Translations under genes and position numbers: made by a program
Notes under the pieces: model-generated
The model's input: the letters and a program-made list of their open reading frames with translations, nothing else
Told to the model about the DNA's origin: nothing
Databases searched by the model: none
In this document: piece after piece, positions 17,236 through 26,406 of the stretch
Position numbering within the stretch: the first letter of the stretch is position 1
Layout: each line of letters opens with the position of its first letter
Assembly: GCF_937958065.1 (NCBI RefSeq)
Contig: NZ_CALFXI010000102.1
Location: 1 to 64,000, forward strand
Direction: 5' to 3'
Length of the DNA stretch: 64,000 nt
Origin: an uncultured Steroidobacter sp.
GTDB taxonomy: Bacteria; Pseudomonadota; Gammaproteobacteria; Steroidobacterales; Steroidobacteraceae

Positions 17236-18780
17236 ATGAGCGAGACACTACGACCGGGTACGGTGACGCTCGTGCAATGGCAGCGTGTATACAGGGGCGC
17301 CTCCGTCACGCTCGATCCTGCCTGCTTTCCCGCCGTCGAACGCAGCGCCGCCACGATCGAGCGCGTCGTGAACAAGGGCGCGCCGGTGTACGGAGTCAAT
17401 ACAGGGTTCGGCAAGCTGGCCTCGGTGCGTATCGAGAGCGCGGACCTCGAGCGCTTGCAACGTAACATCGTGTTGTCACATTCAGCGGGCGTCGGTGATC
17501 CCATGCCGCCCGCCATCGTGCGGCTGATGATGGCGTTGAAACTCGTCAGCCTCGGCATCGGCGCGTCCGGGGTGAGATTGCAAACCTTGCAGCTGCTCGA
17601 AGCCATGCTGACGCGCAATCTGCTGCCCGTCGTGCCGGCGCAAGGTTCGGTAGGGGCATCGGGCGATCTCGCGCCGCTCGCGCACATGTCGGCGGCTATG
17701 ATCGGTGTTGGAGACATTCTGGTCGACGGCGTAGCGCTGCCTGCCGCTGAAGCGCTGGCTTCGGCCGGGCTCGAACCCGTCACGCTCGGCCCAAAAGAGG
17801 GCCTGGCGCTGCTGAACGGTACGCAATTCTCAACGGCGTACGCGCTGGCCGGGTTGTTCGAAGCCGAGCAACTGTTCGGTCATGCCCTGATCTCCGGCGC
17901 GCTATCCACCGAAGCGGCGAAGGGCTCCGATACGCCATTCGATGAACGTATCCACCGACTGCGCGGTCATCGTGGACAAATCGAATCAGCGACGGCGCTG
18001 ACGCAGCTGATGTCTGGCTCGGCGATCCGCGCGTCACATCGTGATAACGATGCCCGTGTGCAAGATCCGTACTGCTTGCGGTGTCAGCCGCAGGTGATGG
18101 GCGCATCGCTCGACCTGCTGCGACACGCGGCCCGAACGCTCGAAATCGAAGCGAACAGCGTTTCCGACAATCCCCTGGTGTTCGCCGAGGACGACGCAGT
18201 CCTCTCGGGTGGCAACTTCCACGCCGAGCCGGTGGCTTTCGCTGCCGACATCATCGCTCTGGCCTTGTGTGAGATCGGCTCGTTGGCGGAGCGGCGTGTC
18301 GCCATGCTGGTGGATCCTGCGCTGTCCGGGCTGCCGGCCTTTCTCACGCCGCGCCCGGGACTGAACTCGGGATTCATGTTGCCGCAGGTCACGGCCGCAG
18401 CGCTCGTTTCGGAGAACAAACAACGCGCTCACCCGGCGAGCGTCGACTCCATTCCCACGTCTGCGAATCAGGAAGATCACGTGTCCATGGCGGCGCATGG
18501 CGCGCGCCGCTTGTTGCCGATGGCCGCGAACGTGGAGGCAGTGATCGCGATCGAGTTGCTCGCAGCCGTGCAAGGCTGTGACTTTCACGCGCCATTGTCG
18601 AGCAGCAAAGTGTTGGAGGAAGTGCGGCAGCAGGTGCGGGCGTTGGCGCCGGCGCTGGAAGATGATCGGTATCTGCATGCCGATATGCGTGCCACGCTCA
18701 CGCTGCTGCAGTCCGGGCGATTGCTGGAAACCGTGGCCGCCTCAGGAGTCCGCTTGCCATCGACGCTCCTCACGGCATGA
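17236..18780 (+). CDS. hutH: Histidine ammonia-lyase, first copy
   Basis: HutH removes ammonia from L-histidine to give urocanate, using the MIO cofactor formed from Ala-Ser-Gly, here residues 141-143 in GSVGASGDLAPLAH. Other family signatures are PVYGVNTGFGKLA, NIVLSHSAG (the SH of histidine-specific members) and TSANQEDHVSMA. Length is 514 residues, typical. The ATG is preceded by GGAGGATGGAGCG. This copy lies 28 kb from the hut cluster, which has its own hutH. A role with another aromatic amino acid cannot be excluded, but the specificity residues look like histidine lyase. Confidence 0.88.
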   Translation: MSETLRPGTVTLVQWQRVYRGASVTLDPACFPAVERSAATIERVVNKGAPVYGVNTGFGKLASVRIESADLERLQRNIVLSHSAGVGDPMPPAIVRLMMALKLVSLGIGASGVRLQTLQLLEAMLTRNLLPVVPAQGSVGASGDLAPLAHMSAAMIGVGDILVDGVALPAAEALASAGLEPVTLGPKEGLALLNGTQFSTAYALAGLFEAEQLFGHALISGALSTEAAKGSDTPFDERIHRLRGHRGQIESATALTQLMSGSAIRASHRDNDARVQDPYCLRCQPQVMGASLDLLRHAARTLEIEANSVSDNPLVFAEDDAVLSGGNFHAEPVAFAADIIALALCEIGSLAERRVAMLVDPALSGLPAFLTPRPGLNSGFMLPQVTAAALVSENKQRAHPASVDSIPTSANQEDHVSMAAHGARRLLPMAANVEAVIAIELLAAVQGCDFHAPLSSSKVLEEVRQQVRALAPALEDDRYLHADMRATLTLLQSGRLLETVAASGVRLPSTLLTA

Positions 18781-18859
18781 GCAACGCGTCGCTGAGCGGC
18801 CCGGCGCTCATTGGGCTTATAATGAGCCGCCCGCACCAGCACCATTCATGGGGATGCGA

Positions 18860-19819
18860 ATGACTCTGACCCTGGCCGATATCCGCGCCGCTCACACCCG
18901 CATCAAGGATCGCATTCACCGCACGCCGGTCATGACCAGCGCGACGCTGGACGAGAGAGCAGGCGCGCAGCTGTTCTTCAAATGTGAGAACTTGCAGAAG
19001 ATCGGCGCATTCAAGGCGCGCGGCGCGACCAACGCCGTCGCGTTGCTGTCCGAGGAAGAAGCAAAGCGCGGCGTGGTGACGCATTCATCGGGTAATCACG
19101 CCGCCGCGCTGGCACGGGCCGCGAAGTTGCGAGGCATCCCGGCGTACATCGTGATGCCGTCGAACTCGCCGAAGGCCAAGGTCGCGTCAGTGCGTCGGTT
19201 CGGCGCTGAAGTCATCTCCTGCGAGCCGACGCTAGCTGCACGAGAAAGCGCGGCGAACAGCGTGGTCGAGCGTACCGGCGCTACTTTCATTCATCCCTAC
19301 AACGACACGCGCGTGATGGCCGGGCAGGGTACGACGGCGCTGGAATTGCTGGAGGATGTCCCGAACCTCACCGACATTCTGTGCCCGGTGGGTGGGGGCG
19401 GCCTGCTCAGCGGCGTTGCCACCGCCGCCAAGGGCATCAACCCGGAAATCCATGTGTTTGGTGTCGAGCCGCAAGGCGCCGATGACGCCGCACGATCACT
19501 GGCGGCGGGCAAGATCATTCCTTGCACCGCGCCCAACACCATCGCCGACGGCCTGCGGACTTCGCTGGGCGAGCTGACGTTCGATCAGATCCAGCGTCAC
19601 GTCGATGGCATCGTCACGGTCTCCGAGACCGAGATCGTGCATGCCATGCGCACGATCTGGGAGGTGCTGAAGATCATCGTCGAGCCATCCGGTGCGGTCG
19701 GCTATGGCGCGCTCGTCGATGGACAACTCGACATGCCCGGTCGTCGCATCGGCATCATCCTCACCGGCGGCAACCTGGATCTGGATACGTTGCCGTGGAT
19801 GACGCCGCCCAAAGCATAG
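18860..19819 (+). CDS. PLP-dependent serine/threonine dehydratase family enzyme
   Basis: This fold-type II PLP enzyme of about 319 residues is close to catabolic threonine/serine dehydratase or threo-3-hydroxyaspartate dehydratase. The Schiff-base Lys is in GAFKARGA. Phosphate binding is by the glycine loop PVGGGGLLSG, and SSGNHAAALA is the Asn-containing loop. There is no C-terminal ACT domain, which fits the short degradative class rather than biosynthetic IlvA. ATGs at 18848 and 18854 are alternatives; GGGGA at 18850-18854 favours 18860. It follows hutH by 80 bases and may share its transcript. Confidence 0.85.
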   Translation: MTLTLADIRAAHTRIKDRIHRTPVMTSATLDERAGAQLFFKCENLQKIGAFKARGATNAVALLSEEEAKRGVVTHSSGNHAAALARAAKLRGIPAYIVMPSNSPKAKVASVRRFGAEVISCEPTLAARESAANSVVERTGATFIHPYNDTRVMAGQGTTALELLEDVPNLTDILCPVGGGGLLSGVATAAKGINPEIHVFGVEPQGADDAARSLAAGKIIPCTAPNTIADGLRTSLGELTFDQIQRHVDGIVTVSETEIVHAMRTIWEVLKIIVEPSGAVGYGALVDGQLDMPGRRIGIILTGGNLDLDTLPWMTPPKA

Positions 19820-19934
19820 GGCCATCATCCGACGCGTGTTTGTTTGCAGGCGGATCGGCTGCTGTACACTACGGAGCATTCCGGTGAATGTCATCATGAC
19901 AGATTGATGACTATCGCAGTGCGGAGGACGCTCG

Positions 19935-20648
19935 TTGAACGGTCTGCAGTCGCTGGTCCCGCCACGGTTTCGCCCCGCCGCAAAGCGGGCCTTGTTCACC
20001 GGTCAACGCATCATCAATCTGCCGCTTACGGTGCTGCACAAGCTGGTGTTGACGCCAGCGCACCTGCTGGCGCGACGTAACAAGCGACATCGCAAGCTCG
20101 AGATCGGTCCGGGCGACGAGCGCATCGCCGGTTTCGAGACGCTCAACGTCGTCCCCGCTTCCAATGTCGACTTCCTGTGGAATGCCGCGAAACGGTTGCC
20201 ATTTCGCGACGGTACATTTGACGTGGTGTACGCAAGTCACATTCTCGAACACATCCCCTGGTACCACACCGAAGAAGTGCTGGCGGAATGGGTACGCATC
20301 GTCGCTCCGCAGGGAAGGCTGGAAATCTGGGTGCCGGACGGATTGAAAATTTGCAAAGCCTTCGTCGATGCCGAGGAGCGCCACTGCCGCGACTACGAGA
20401 TGGATGGCTGGTATCGCTTCAACGATGAAAAAGACGCGTGCCGCTGGGCTTCGGGCCGCATCTTCTCGTACGGCGACGGGGTCGGCACGCTGGGACACCC
20501 CAACTGGCATCTGGCCGTGTTCTCCTATCGCTATCTGGAACAGGCGCTGAAGCGCGCTGGCTGCCGCACTGTCGAACGACTGCAACGCTCCCAGGTGCGT
20601 GGTCACGATCACGGCTGGATCAATCTGGGCCTCGTCGGCATCAAGTAA
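19935..20648 (+). CDS. Class I SAM-dependent methyltransferase
   Basis: The 237-residue protein carries a methyltransferase fold: motif I LEIGPGDERIAGFETLN, the acidic motif RLPFRDGTFDVVYASHILEHIP, and LAEWVRIVAPQGRLEIWVPD. The SHxLEHI element is usual in glycan- or natural-product-linked methyltransferases. The start is TTG, chosen because GGAGG lies 7 bases upstream and no ATG or GTG gives the conserved N-terminus. The target molecule is unknown. Confidence 0.82.
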   Translation: MNGLQSLVPPRFRPAAKRALFTGQRIINLPLTVLHKLVLTPAHLLARRNKRHRKLEIGPGDERIAGFETLNVVPASNVDFLWNAAKRLPFRDGTFDVVYASHILEHIPWYHTEEVLAEWVRIVAPQGRLEIWVPDGLKICKAFVDAEERHCRDYEMDGWYRFNDEKDACRWASGRIFSYGDGVGTLGHPNWHLAVFSYRYLEQALKRAGCRTVERLQRSQVRGHDHGWINLGLVGIK

Positions 20649-20676
20649 TCGGATCCCAAGTCCAACAATCCATGCC

Positions 20677-20691
20677 AGACGTGTAACGTCT
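20677..20691. promoter_or_regulatory. Short inverted repeat before mbtH
   Basis: AGACGT and ACGTCT flank GTA at 20677-20691, a perfect 6-bp dyad. It lies in the 208-base gap between the methyltransferase and the MbtH gene. It could be a regulator site. There is no supporting second copy, so this is tentative. Confidence 0.25.
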
Positions 20692-20727
20692 ACGTTCGGC
20701 CTGGCGGCATCGTAAGGCATTTTTCGG

Positions 20728-20753
20728 CCGGCGAATCGCGGCGTTTTCGCCGG
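20728..20753. terminator. Hairpin between methyltransferase and mbtH
   Basis: CCGGCGAA at 20728-20735 and TTCGCCGG at 20746-20753 form an 8-bp stem with a 10-base loop. No T tract follows on the plus strand. It may terminate the methyltransferase transcript and so separate it from the MbtH gene. Confidence 0.3.
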
Positions 20754-20856
20754 CGGTCTGCATTCGTCGAGGCACGATACGCATTTGCAGCGGCCATGGT
20801 CCGCATCTCCCGTTAGCATCGCGCGGCCTATCGCAACGACTATGAAGGAGCGCGCC

Positions 20857-21123
20857 ATGGCTGGTGGGTTTGACGACGAGAACGGCAAGTTCCGGGTGCT
20901 GGTGAACGAGGAAGAGCAATATTCCCTGTGGCTGGATGGCATGGAGATTCCTCGCGGCTGGACCGACACGGGCGTCGCGGGCGACAAGAAGACGTGTCTG
21001 GATTACGTGGGCAAGGTGTGGACGGACATGCGCCCGAAGTCGTTGCGTGTGTGGATGGAAGAGCATGCGAAGAAAACGGCCGCGGCTGCCGAGTCCACCG
21101 CTGCGGCGACGCCCGAGGCCTGA
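20857..21123 (+). CDS. MbtH-like protein
   Basis: MbtH proteins bind and activate the adenylation domains of non-ribosomal peptide synthetases. This 88-residue protein shows the family pattern: NEEEQYSLW, then PRGWTDTG, KKTCLDYV and WTDMRPKSLRVWM, with the conserved tryptophans. An Ala-rich tail of about 20 residues is extra. The ATG at 20857 follows AAGGAG by 6 bases. No NRPS gene lies anywhere in the window, so the partner enzyme must be elsewhere. The flanking genes are a methyltransferase and a glycosidase. Confidence 0.92.
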   Translation: MAGGFDDENGKFRVLVNEEEQYSLWLDGMEIPRGWTDTGVAGDKKTCLDYVGKVWTDMRPKSLRVWMEEHAKKTAAAAESTAAATPEA

Positions 21124-21285
21124 CGCACGATCGTGGTGCGCACACGGCTGGATTAAGGGGCGCAAGGAAAACGCTGCAGTTACGTTGGCAGTAGCGCTCA
21201 TCGATATCACTCTTGCTGGTGCCAATACTGGGTCGTCACAACGGACCTGTGAATGAGTCACGGGCCGGCGCTGAAGGAGACGACC

Positions 21286-22932
21286 TTGAAAGTAGCGGCA
21301 CGGTTGCTGGGATTGTGGATGTCGATGGGCGCGGTGGCGGCCCATGCGCAGCAGTTCGACAAGCTCGGTTTTTTTGTGGGTGAGACGACGCCGCAGATCG
21401 CGGCGCCGTCCTATCGCGCCTTCGTCAGCAAGGTGCGGCAGACTCCGAATTCCACCAATGTATTCGTCGATTATCGCGAGCCGATCTGGAGCGCCGGCAC
21501 GTACGATCCCAAATGGCGTAACAACGCCGCTTGGGCGGCGGGCAACCTGGCGGATCTGTGCTCGGTGGATTATCTCAACCGGCTGGACGCCGCGGGCCGG
21601 CCCGACTTGATTCCCATCGTCAGCGTGGGTCTCACCGATGATCCCACGGCTTATCAGCTGAATTTGCCCGAGGGCCACCCCGATCGTGGCGTGTACAGCG
21701 AGGCTGCGGCAGTCGCGATGATGCAGGACGTCGCGGCCGGTAAATATGACAACGACGGCCCGGGGCGCCACCGCGTCTGGCCCGCGATTTTCGATGTCTT
21801 CAGGAACACCGGCTTTCGCAAGATCTATCTGCGCATCGGCTGGGAACAGAACGGCAACTGGTACGGCTGGCAGGTGCGTAGCGAAGCGACCCGCGCTGCT
21901 TACGTCGCAGCCTGGCGCCACGTCGCCGATCTCGCTCATGCCTATGCGAGCGCCAACGGCATGGTCATCGAGACCATGTGGAGTCCGTCAGCGTCTTATG
22001 CGAACTACGGAATGAGCGAGGAGAGCAGCTATCCGGGCGATGGCTACGTCGACATCATCGCGCCGACGCACTACAGCCCGATCTGGAATCCAACCCGCTC
22101 GCGCGACAAGACGGCGTATCACGACTGGAGCAGCGGCCAGAACGTTTCACTCGCGGACTGGCTCGAGAATCCCGCCAACCGTCGCGTGATCTGGGACTAT
22201 CCGGCGGCGGACTATTGGAATCCGACGCGCGGCTGGGGCCTGCCGGCGGCCATCGATTTGGCGCTGGCGCACGGCAAACGTTTCGCATTGTCCGAGACGG
22301 GCACAGGCAATGCTGGCGTGACGCGCAATGGTGGCGGTCCCGCGGACGAAGGCGACTATCCGATCTATCTCGGCGAGCGCCTGGCGGCGGCGGTGGCTCG
22401 AGGCCTGCAGTTGGAGATCGTCGAGATCTGGGCGGAACCTTCGGGCGCCACCAAAGAGACGTTCCTGAGCGAGGCGCGTCCGCTCGAAGCGACCGGCTGG
22501 AAGGAATTTGGCGCGATGCTCGCGGCGGCAGAGTCGCCGCGCAACCTCGCGCTGGGGCGCAAGGCGTATCCGGGGTCGGTCGAGAGCAGCGCTTTCAGCG
22601 GCGCCATGGTCACGGACGGCGATACATCGACGGCCTGGCACAGCCGTATCGGCGGCGGCGAAAAGCAGGGAATCTACGTGGATCTCGGTCAGCGCTATGC
22701 GATTTCGCGCGTGCGTGTCGCTTGGGATTCCGCCTATGCGGCCGAGTACGCCATTCAGACGCAGGTGAGCACCAATGTCTGGCAGACCATTTACAAGACG
22801 ACCGCGGGCGACGGGGGCGTCGATGACATTCGCGGTTTGACGGGAATGGGACGATTCATCCGCGTCTTCATGATCAAGCGTGGCACCGCTGCCGGCAACT
22901 ACGGCATCAAGGAAATCGAGATCTTTCCTTGA
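21286..22932 (+). CDS. Secreted GH26-like glycoside hydrolase with discoidin (F5/8 C) domain
   Basis: A signal peptide (LKVAARLLGLWMSMGAVAAHAQQ) leads a catalytic domain resembling GH26-type beta-mannanase folds. The candidate acid/base is Glu187 in RIGWEQNGNWYGW and the candidate nucleophile is Glu337 in FALSETGTG. After about residue 425 comes a discoidin/F5-8C type carbohydrate-binding domain (NLALGRKAYPGSVESSAFSG, VTDGDTSTAWHS, VDLGQRYAISRVRV). The TTG at 21286 has AAGGAG 6 bases upstream, better than the ATG at 21253. The exact GH family and substrate are uncertain. Confidence 0.75.
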   Translation: MKVAARLLGLWMSMGAVAAHAQQFDKLGFFVGETTPQIAAPSYRAFVSKVRQTPNSTNVFVDYREPIWSAGTYDPKWRNNAAWAAGNLADLCSVDYLNRLDAAGRPDLIPIVSVGLTDDPTAYQLNLPEGHPDRGVYSEAAAVAMMQDVAAGKYDNDGPGRHRVWPAIFDVFRNTGFRKIYLRIGWEQNGNWYGWQVRSEATRAAYVAAWRHVADLAHAYASANGMVIETMWSPSASYANYGMSEESSYPGDGYVDIIAPTHYSPIWNPTRSRDKTAYHDWSSGQNVSLADWLENPANRRVIWDYPAADYWNPTRGWGLPAAIDLALAHGKRFALSETGTGNAGVTRNGGGPADEGDYPIYLGERLAAAVARGLQLEIVEIWAEPSGATKETFLSEARPLEATGWKEFGAMLAAAESPRNLALGRKAYPGSVESSAFSGAMVTDGDTSTAWHSRIGGGEKQGIYVDLGQRYAISRVRVAWDSAYAAEYAIQTQVSTNVWQTIYKTTAGDGGVDDIRGLTGMGRFIRVFMIKRGTAAGNYGIKEIEIFP

Positions 22933-22941
22933 GGTGATTGC

Positions 22942-23610
22942 TCAAGCCGCGGCGCTCGCCGGGCGCCGCGCGATCACCAGCCAGTTGTTGAAGGGCGTGC
23001 GACCCCACAGCGGCTTGAACTCCGCTTCCAGGCCATGCTGATGTAGCACGGCACGCAGCTCCTGCGCCGAGGGCTGCGACTTGAAGGAGGTCTTCATCCA
23101 GCCAACCAGATGACCGAAGCGATCCGTGGCTCGCGTCAGCGCGCCGCGCCAGGTGCCATCGGCAAGGCCCGTGCGAATCACCAGCTGGCCTTGCTTGCTG
23201 ACGCACTGGGCAGCTTGTGACAGCAACGTTCCTTGCGCGTGCCGAGGCAGGTACTGCAGCACATCCAGCAATGCGACACTGCCGTGATGTTTCGGGAACT
23301 GGACGCTCAGGTCACACACTTGAAAATCTGCGCTTGCATGTCCGCCACGCGCCGACGCCACGCGGGCCGCCTCGATTTTCACGGCGTCGGTGTCCACCCC
23401 GACATACGGAAGTTTGCGGCCGTTGGCGCGCAGACAATGCAACAGCAAGCCGATACCGCAGCCCAGATCGAGCAGCGGCTCGCGGTCGTCATCGAATGCG
23501 CCGGGCACGGCTTCATACAGCGGATCCATCGCCAGTTTGCTGAGCGAGTACCAGTAACGATATCGATCCGGCAGGAAGCTGGCGGCGATCGCGCGTTTGG
23601 GCAGCGGCAT
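22942..23610 (-). CDS. Class I SAM-dependent methyltransferase
   Basis: The 222-residue protein has the SAM-binding motif I LLDLGCGIGLLLHCLRANG, an acidic VGVDTDAVKIEAAR, and a catalytic-face motif SVALLDVLQYLPRHAQ. This is the ordinary small-molecule methyltransferase fold. It is convergent with the secreted hydrolase gene, 9 bases apart. The protein has no signal peptide or membrane segment. The substrate cannot be read from the sequence. Confidence 0.8.
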   Translation of the reverse strand: MPLPKRAIAASFLPDRYRYWYSLSKLAMDPLYEAVPGAFDDDREPLLDLGCGIGLLLHCLRANGRKLPYVGVDTDAVKIEAARVASARGGHASADFQVCDLSVQFPKHHGSVALLDVLQYLPRHAQGTLLSQAAQCVSKQGQLVIRTGLADGTWRGALTRATDRFGHLVGWMKTSFKSQPSAQELRAVLHQHGLEAEFKPLWGRTPFNNWLVIARRPASAAA

Positions 23611-23871
23611 ATCGGGTCAGGGCACGGTTCTTTGAATTGTTGGCACTGGCCTCGCCGGTGCGCAGGATCAGTATGGTCGCATACAAATGAATGGCTGATC
23701 GAGGGGGGAAACGCCGGTGCCGGACGGCCGAATGAGCTCGGCCCGTGCGCTGGAATCGCTTTCGGGTTCGACAACACCGATCGTCAGCGAGCTTCACCGG
23801 AGGCGGCCCGCATGCAGCGGCGCCGGCGGGCCGCGGCACGCGGCCATGCACGCGGCAACGCCGGCCAGGTG

Positions 23872-24723
23872 TCAGGCGGTCAGCAAGGCTCGAAAGCGTT
23901 CTTTGGCTTCCGGGCCCAGATCCGAGGTTTGCTCCGCGCCCGGGAACGTTCCTTCGGACACGTCCCTGACGAATTGCCGGGCGGCGGTGACTACGTCCTG
24001 AGCCACATTCAGGTAGCGACGGGTATGGCGCGGCTTGAAGTCCGTGTACAGGCCGAACAGGTCGTGGAACACCTGGACCTCGCCGTCACAGTGCGGGCCG
24101 GCGCCGATCCCGATGGTGGGAATCGACACGCGCCGGGAAATCTCCTGAGCCACCGAGGCGGGCACCAGCTCCAGCACGATCGCGAACGCGCCGGCGGCTT
24201 CGAGCGCCTTCGCGTCGGCGACCAGCGAGGCGGCCGCGGAGGGCTCTTTGCCCTGGATACGCGGCCCACCCATGGCGTGGGTGGATTGCGGGGTGAAGCC
24301 GAGGTGGCCGCACACGGGAATGCCGACGTTGACCAGTCGTTCGATGGTCGGGGCGATGGCCGCGCCCCCTTCGATCTTCACGGCCCCCACCTTGCCCTCG
24401 GTCAGCAGGCGCGCCGAATTGCGTAAAGCATCCTCGACACAGACCTGATAGGTCATGAAGGGCAGATCGCCCACCAGCAGCGCCCGCTGCGCGCCGCGAG
24501 CGACCATCTGGGAGTGGTAGATGATTTGATCGAGGGTCACTGGCAGGGTCGTGTCCTGGCCCTGTACTACCATGCCCACGGTGTCGCCGATCAGGATGAC
24601 CGGCACGCCGGCGGCATCGATCATCTGCGCGGACGTGTAGTCGTACGCGGTCAGCATGGCGATGCGTTCGCCTCGGCGCTTCATTGCGACGATGTCGGCG
24701 GTCGAAAGTCTCTGGCCCTTCAC
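23872..24723 (-). CDS. panB: 3-methyl-2-oxobutanoate hydroxymethyltransferase
   Basis: PanB makes ketopantoate from 2-oxoisovalerate and methylenetetrahydrofolate in pantothenate synthesis. Signatures: ERIAMLTAYDYTSAQMID, LIGDTVGMVVQG with the Mg-binding Asp, MTYQ, IKIEGG-type VKIEGG, GHLGFTPQSTHAMGG and IGIGAGPHCDGEVQV. It has 283 residues in the usual (beta-alpha)8 fold. The start is GTG at 24723 with GGGAG 7 bases upstream. PanC is not adjacent. The gene is divergent from a LysR regulator. Confidence 0.96.
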   Translation of the reverse strand: MKGQRLSTADIVAMKRRGERIAMLTAYDYTSAQMIDAAGVPVILIGDTVGMVVQGQDTTLPVTLDQIIYHSQMVARGAQRALLVGDLPFMTYQVCVEDALRNSARLLTEGKVGAVKIEGGAAIAPTIERLVNVGIPVCGHLGFTPQSTHAMGGPRIQGKEPSAAASLVADAKALEAAGAFAIVLELVPASVAQEISRRVSIPTIGIGAGPHCDGEVQVFHDLFGLYTDFKPRHTRRYLNVAQDVVTAARQFVRDVSEGTFPGAEQTSDLGPEAKERFRALLTA

Positions 24724-24816
24724 AGCGTGCTCCCAGTTTCAGCGCGGTCACGATTCCATTTGCACGCCCATTAGTCAACGCTAAGGTTCTTTGCATCGAC
24801 CCAAGGAAATGCTTAT

Positions 24817-25755
24817 ATGGAGCGCATGACGCTCGAAGATCTCCGCATCCTGGTCGCGGCCTGCGAGGCCGGCAGCATGAGCTCGCTGGCGCGCGAGCTG
24901 CAGCGAACCCAGTCCTCCATCAGTCAGCACATCGCGCGGCTCGAAGCCGAGCTCGGCATTCGCTTGTTCGAACGACACGCGCGCGGCGTGCAGCCTACGG
25001 CAGCGGGCAAGATTCTCAAGGAGTTCGCGCTCGAGGGGCTGGATGCGATCGAAGTCGGGCTGCAACGGGTGCGGGCGTTACAGCACGGCGAGTCCGATAC
25101 GCTGACCATCACCACCGGCGGCACCACCGTGCGCCACTTCATGCGTCATGCGGTCGTGAGATTCAGAAAGGAACATCCGGGTGTGAATCTGCGATTTCTG
25201 CCAGCCAGCTCGACCCGGCGCTGTTTCGAGATCCTGCGGCTCAACCAGGCGGATCTCGGCTTCGTCACGACCGGCGAGCCGGCGCGCGGCATCAACGAGA
25301 AGACCATCGCCAAACAGCGATTGTTTCTATTGACCCTCAAGGGCGACGAGCTGTCGCGCCGTCGCAAGCTGCGGCTGCAGGATCTCAAGGGCATCCGTTA
25401 TCTGGGGCTCGCGGGCGGCACGACCCATCACAGCGCCATCGAGCAGGCCGCGGCACAGCGGGGCGTCGAGCTGAAGCCCGAAGTGGTATTCGACGATTTC
25501 GACACCGCCAAGCTGTTCGTCGAGCTGGGTCTGGGGCAGGCCATCGTGCCGGCCGTGCACGCGTACAACTTCGAGCGCAGCGGCTCGGTGAAAGCCGTGC
25601 TCATCACGGACCTGCCGTCCGTCTCGATCGGCTGGGCGTTTCGGCACTGGCATCATCTCTCGCCGGCCGCGCGAGATTTCGTCGCCGTGACCAATCAGGA
25701 AATCAGCAAGCTCCACAACGTGCCGGGTTTGGAGCTGTCGGCGGCGATCCGCTGA
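24817..25755 (+). CDS. LysR-family transcriptional regulator
   Basis: The 312-residue protein has the N-terminal winged helix typical of LysR (LEDLRILVAACEAGSMSSLARELQRTQSSISQHIARLEAELGIRLFERHARGVQPT) and an effector-binding domain from about residue 95. It lies divergently from panB and converges on a LysE-type exporter gene. A role in controlling either is possible but not shown. A second ATG at 24829 is also usable. Confidence 0.9.
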   Translation: MERMTLEDLRILVAACEAGSMSSLARELQRTQSSISQHIARLEAELGIRLFERHARGVQPTAAGKILKEFALEGLDAIEVGLQRVRALQHGESDTLTITTGGTTVRHFMRHAVVRFRKEHPGVNLRFLPASSTRRCFEILRLNQADLGFVTTGEPARGINEKTIAKQRLFLLTLKGDELSRRRKLRLQDLKGIRYLGLAGGTTHHSAIEQAAAQRGVELKPEVVFDDFDTAKLFVELGLGQAIVPAVHAYNFERSGSVKAVLITDLPSVSIGWAFRHWHHLSPAARDFVAVTNQEISKLHNVPGLELSAAIR

Positions 25756-25773
25756 GCGGCCGGATGATCCGAA

Positions 25774-26406
25774 CTAGCGGCGCGACTCGACCGCCATTCG
25801 CACGGCAAGGCCAGCCAGCACGGTGCCCATCAGCCATCGTTGCACGAGCTGCCACGAGGGACGGGCGGCGAAGAACAGGGCGACGCTGCCGGCCATGAAA
25901 ACGATCAGGGCGTTCACGCTCACACTGATGATGATCTGAGTCAGCCCCAGCACCAGGGACTGAGCCCATACACCGCCCTGTTCGGGCTGGATGAACTGGG
26001 GCAGCAGCGAAACATACAGAATCGCGATCTTGGGATTCAGCAGGCTGGTGAACAGTCCCATCCCGAACAGCCGGCGCGGACTGTCCGCTGGCAGATCACG
26101 GACCTGGAACGGCGAGCGGCCGCCGGGCTTGAGCGCCTGCCACGCCAGATAGAGCAGATACATCGCACCGGCGATGCGAAGCGCGTCGTAGGCGAGTGGC
26201 ACCGACATGAAGATCGCCGTGATGCCTGCCGCCGCGCACAGCAGATATACCGTGAAGCCCAGCGCGATGCCGCCCAACGAAATCAGCCCCGCCATCCGGC
26301 CCTGACAGATTGCACGCGACACCAGATAGATCATGTTGGGTCCGGGGGTGAGCACCATGGCGAGTGCCACCAGCGCGAACTGAAGATGATTGCTCAGCGT
26401 GGGCAT
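25774..26406 (-). CDS. LysE/RhtB-family amino-acid exporter
   Basis: The 210-residue protein has six hydrophobic segments. The LysE start region is FALVALAMVLTPGPNMIYLVSRAICQGRMAGLISLGGIALG, whose TPGPN motif is diagnostic. These proteins export amino acids or homoserine lactone-type compounds across the inner membrane. The ATG at 26406 is preferred over an in-frame TTG at 26412. It converges on the LysR gene with an 18-base gap. Confidence 0.9.
   Translation of the reverse strand: MPTLSNHLQFALVALAMVLTPGPNMIYLVSRAICQGRMAGLISLGGIALGFTVYLLCAAAGITAIFMSVPLAYDALRIAGAMYLLYLAWQALKPGGRSPFQVRDLPADSPRRLFGMGLFTSLLNPKIAILYVSLLPQFIQPEQGGVWAQSLVLGLTQIIISVSVNALIVFMAGSVALFFAARPSWQLVQRWLMGTVLAGLAVRMAVESRR

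Noticed and set aside
15276..17465. Long open frame of 729 codons opposite the sensor kinase
   Set aside because: It is antisense to recognisable kinase and GAF domains and has no family resemblance.
20785..20856. Upstream extension of the MbtH protein
   Set aside because: The ATG at 20857 has a perfectly spaced AAGGAG and begins the family sequence; the extension has no conserved residues.
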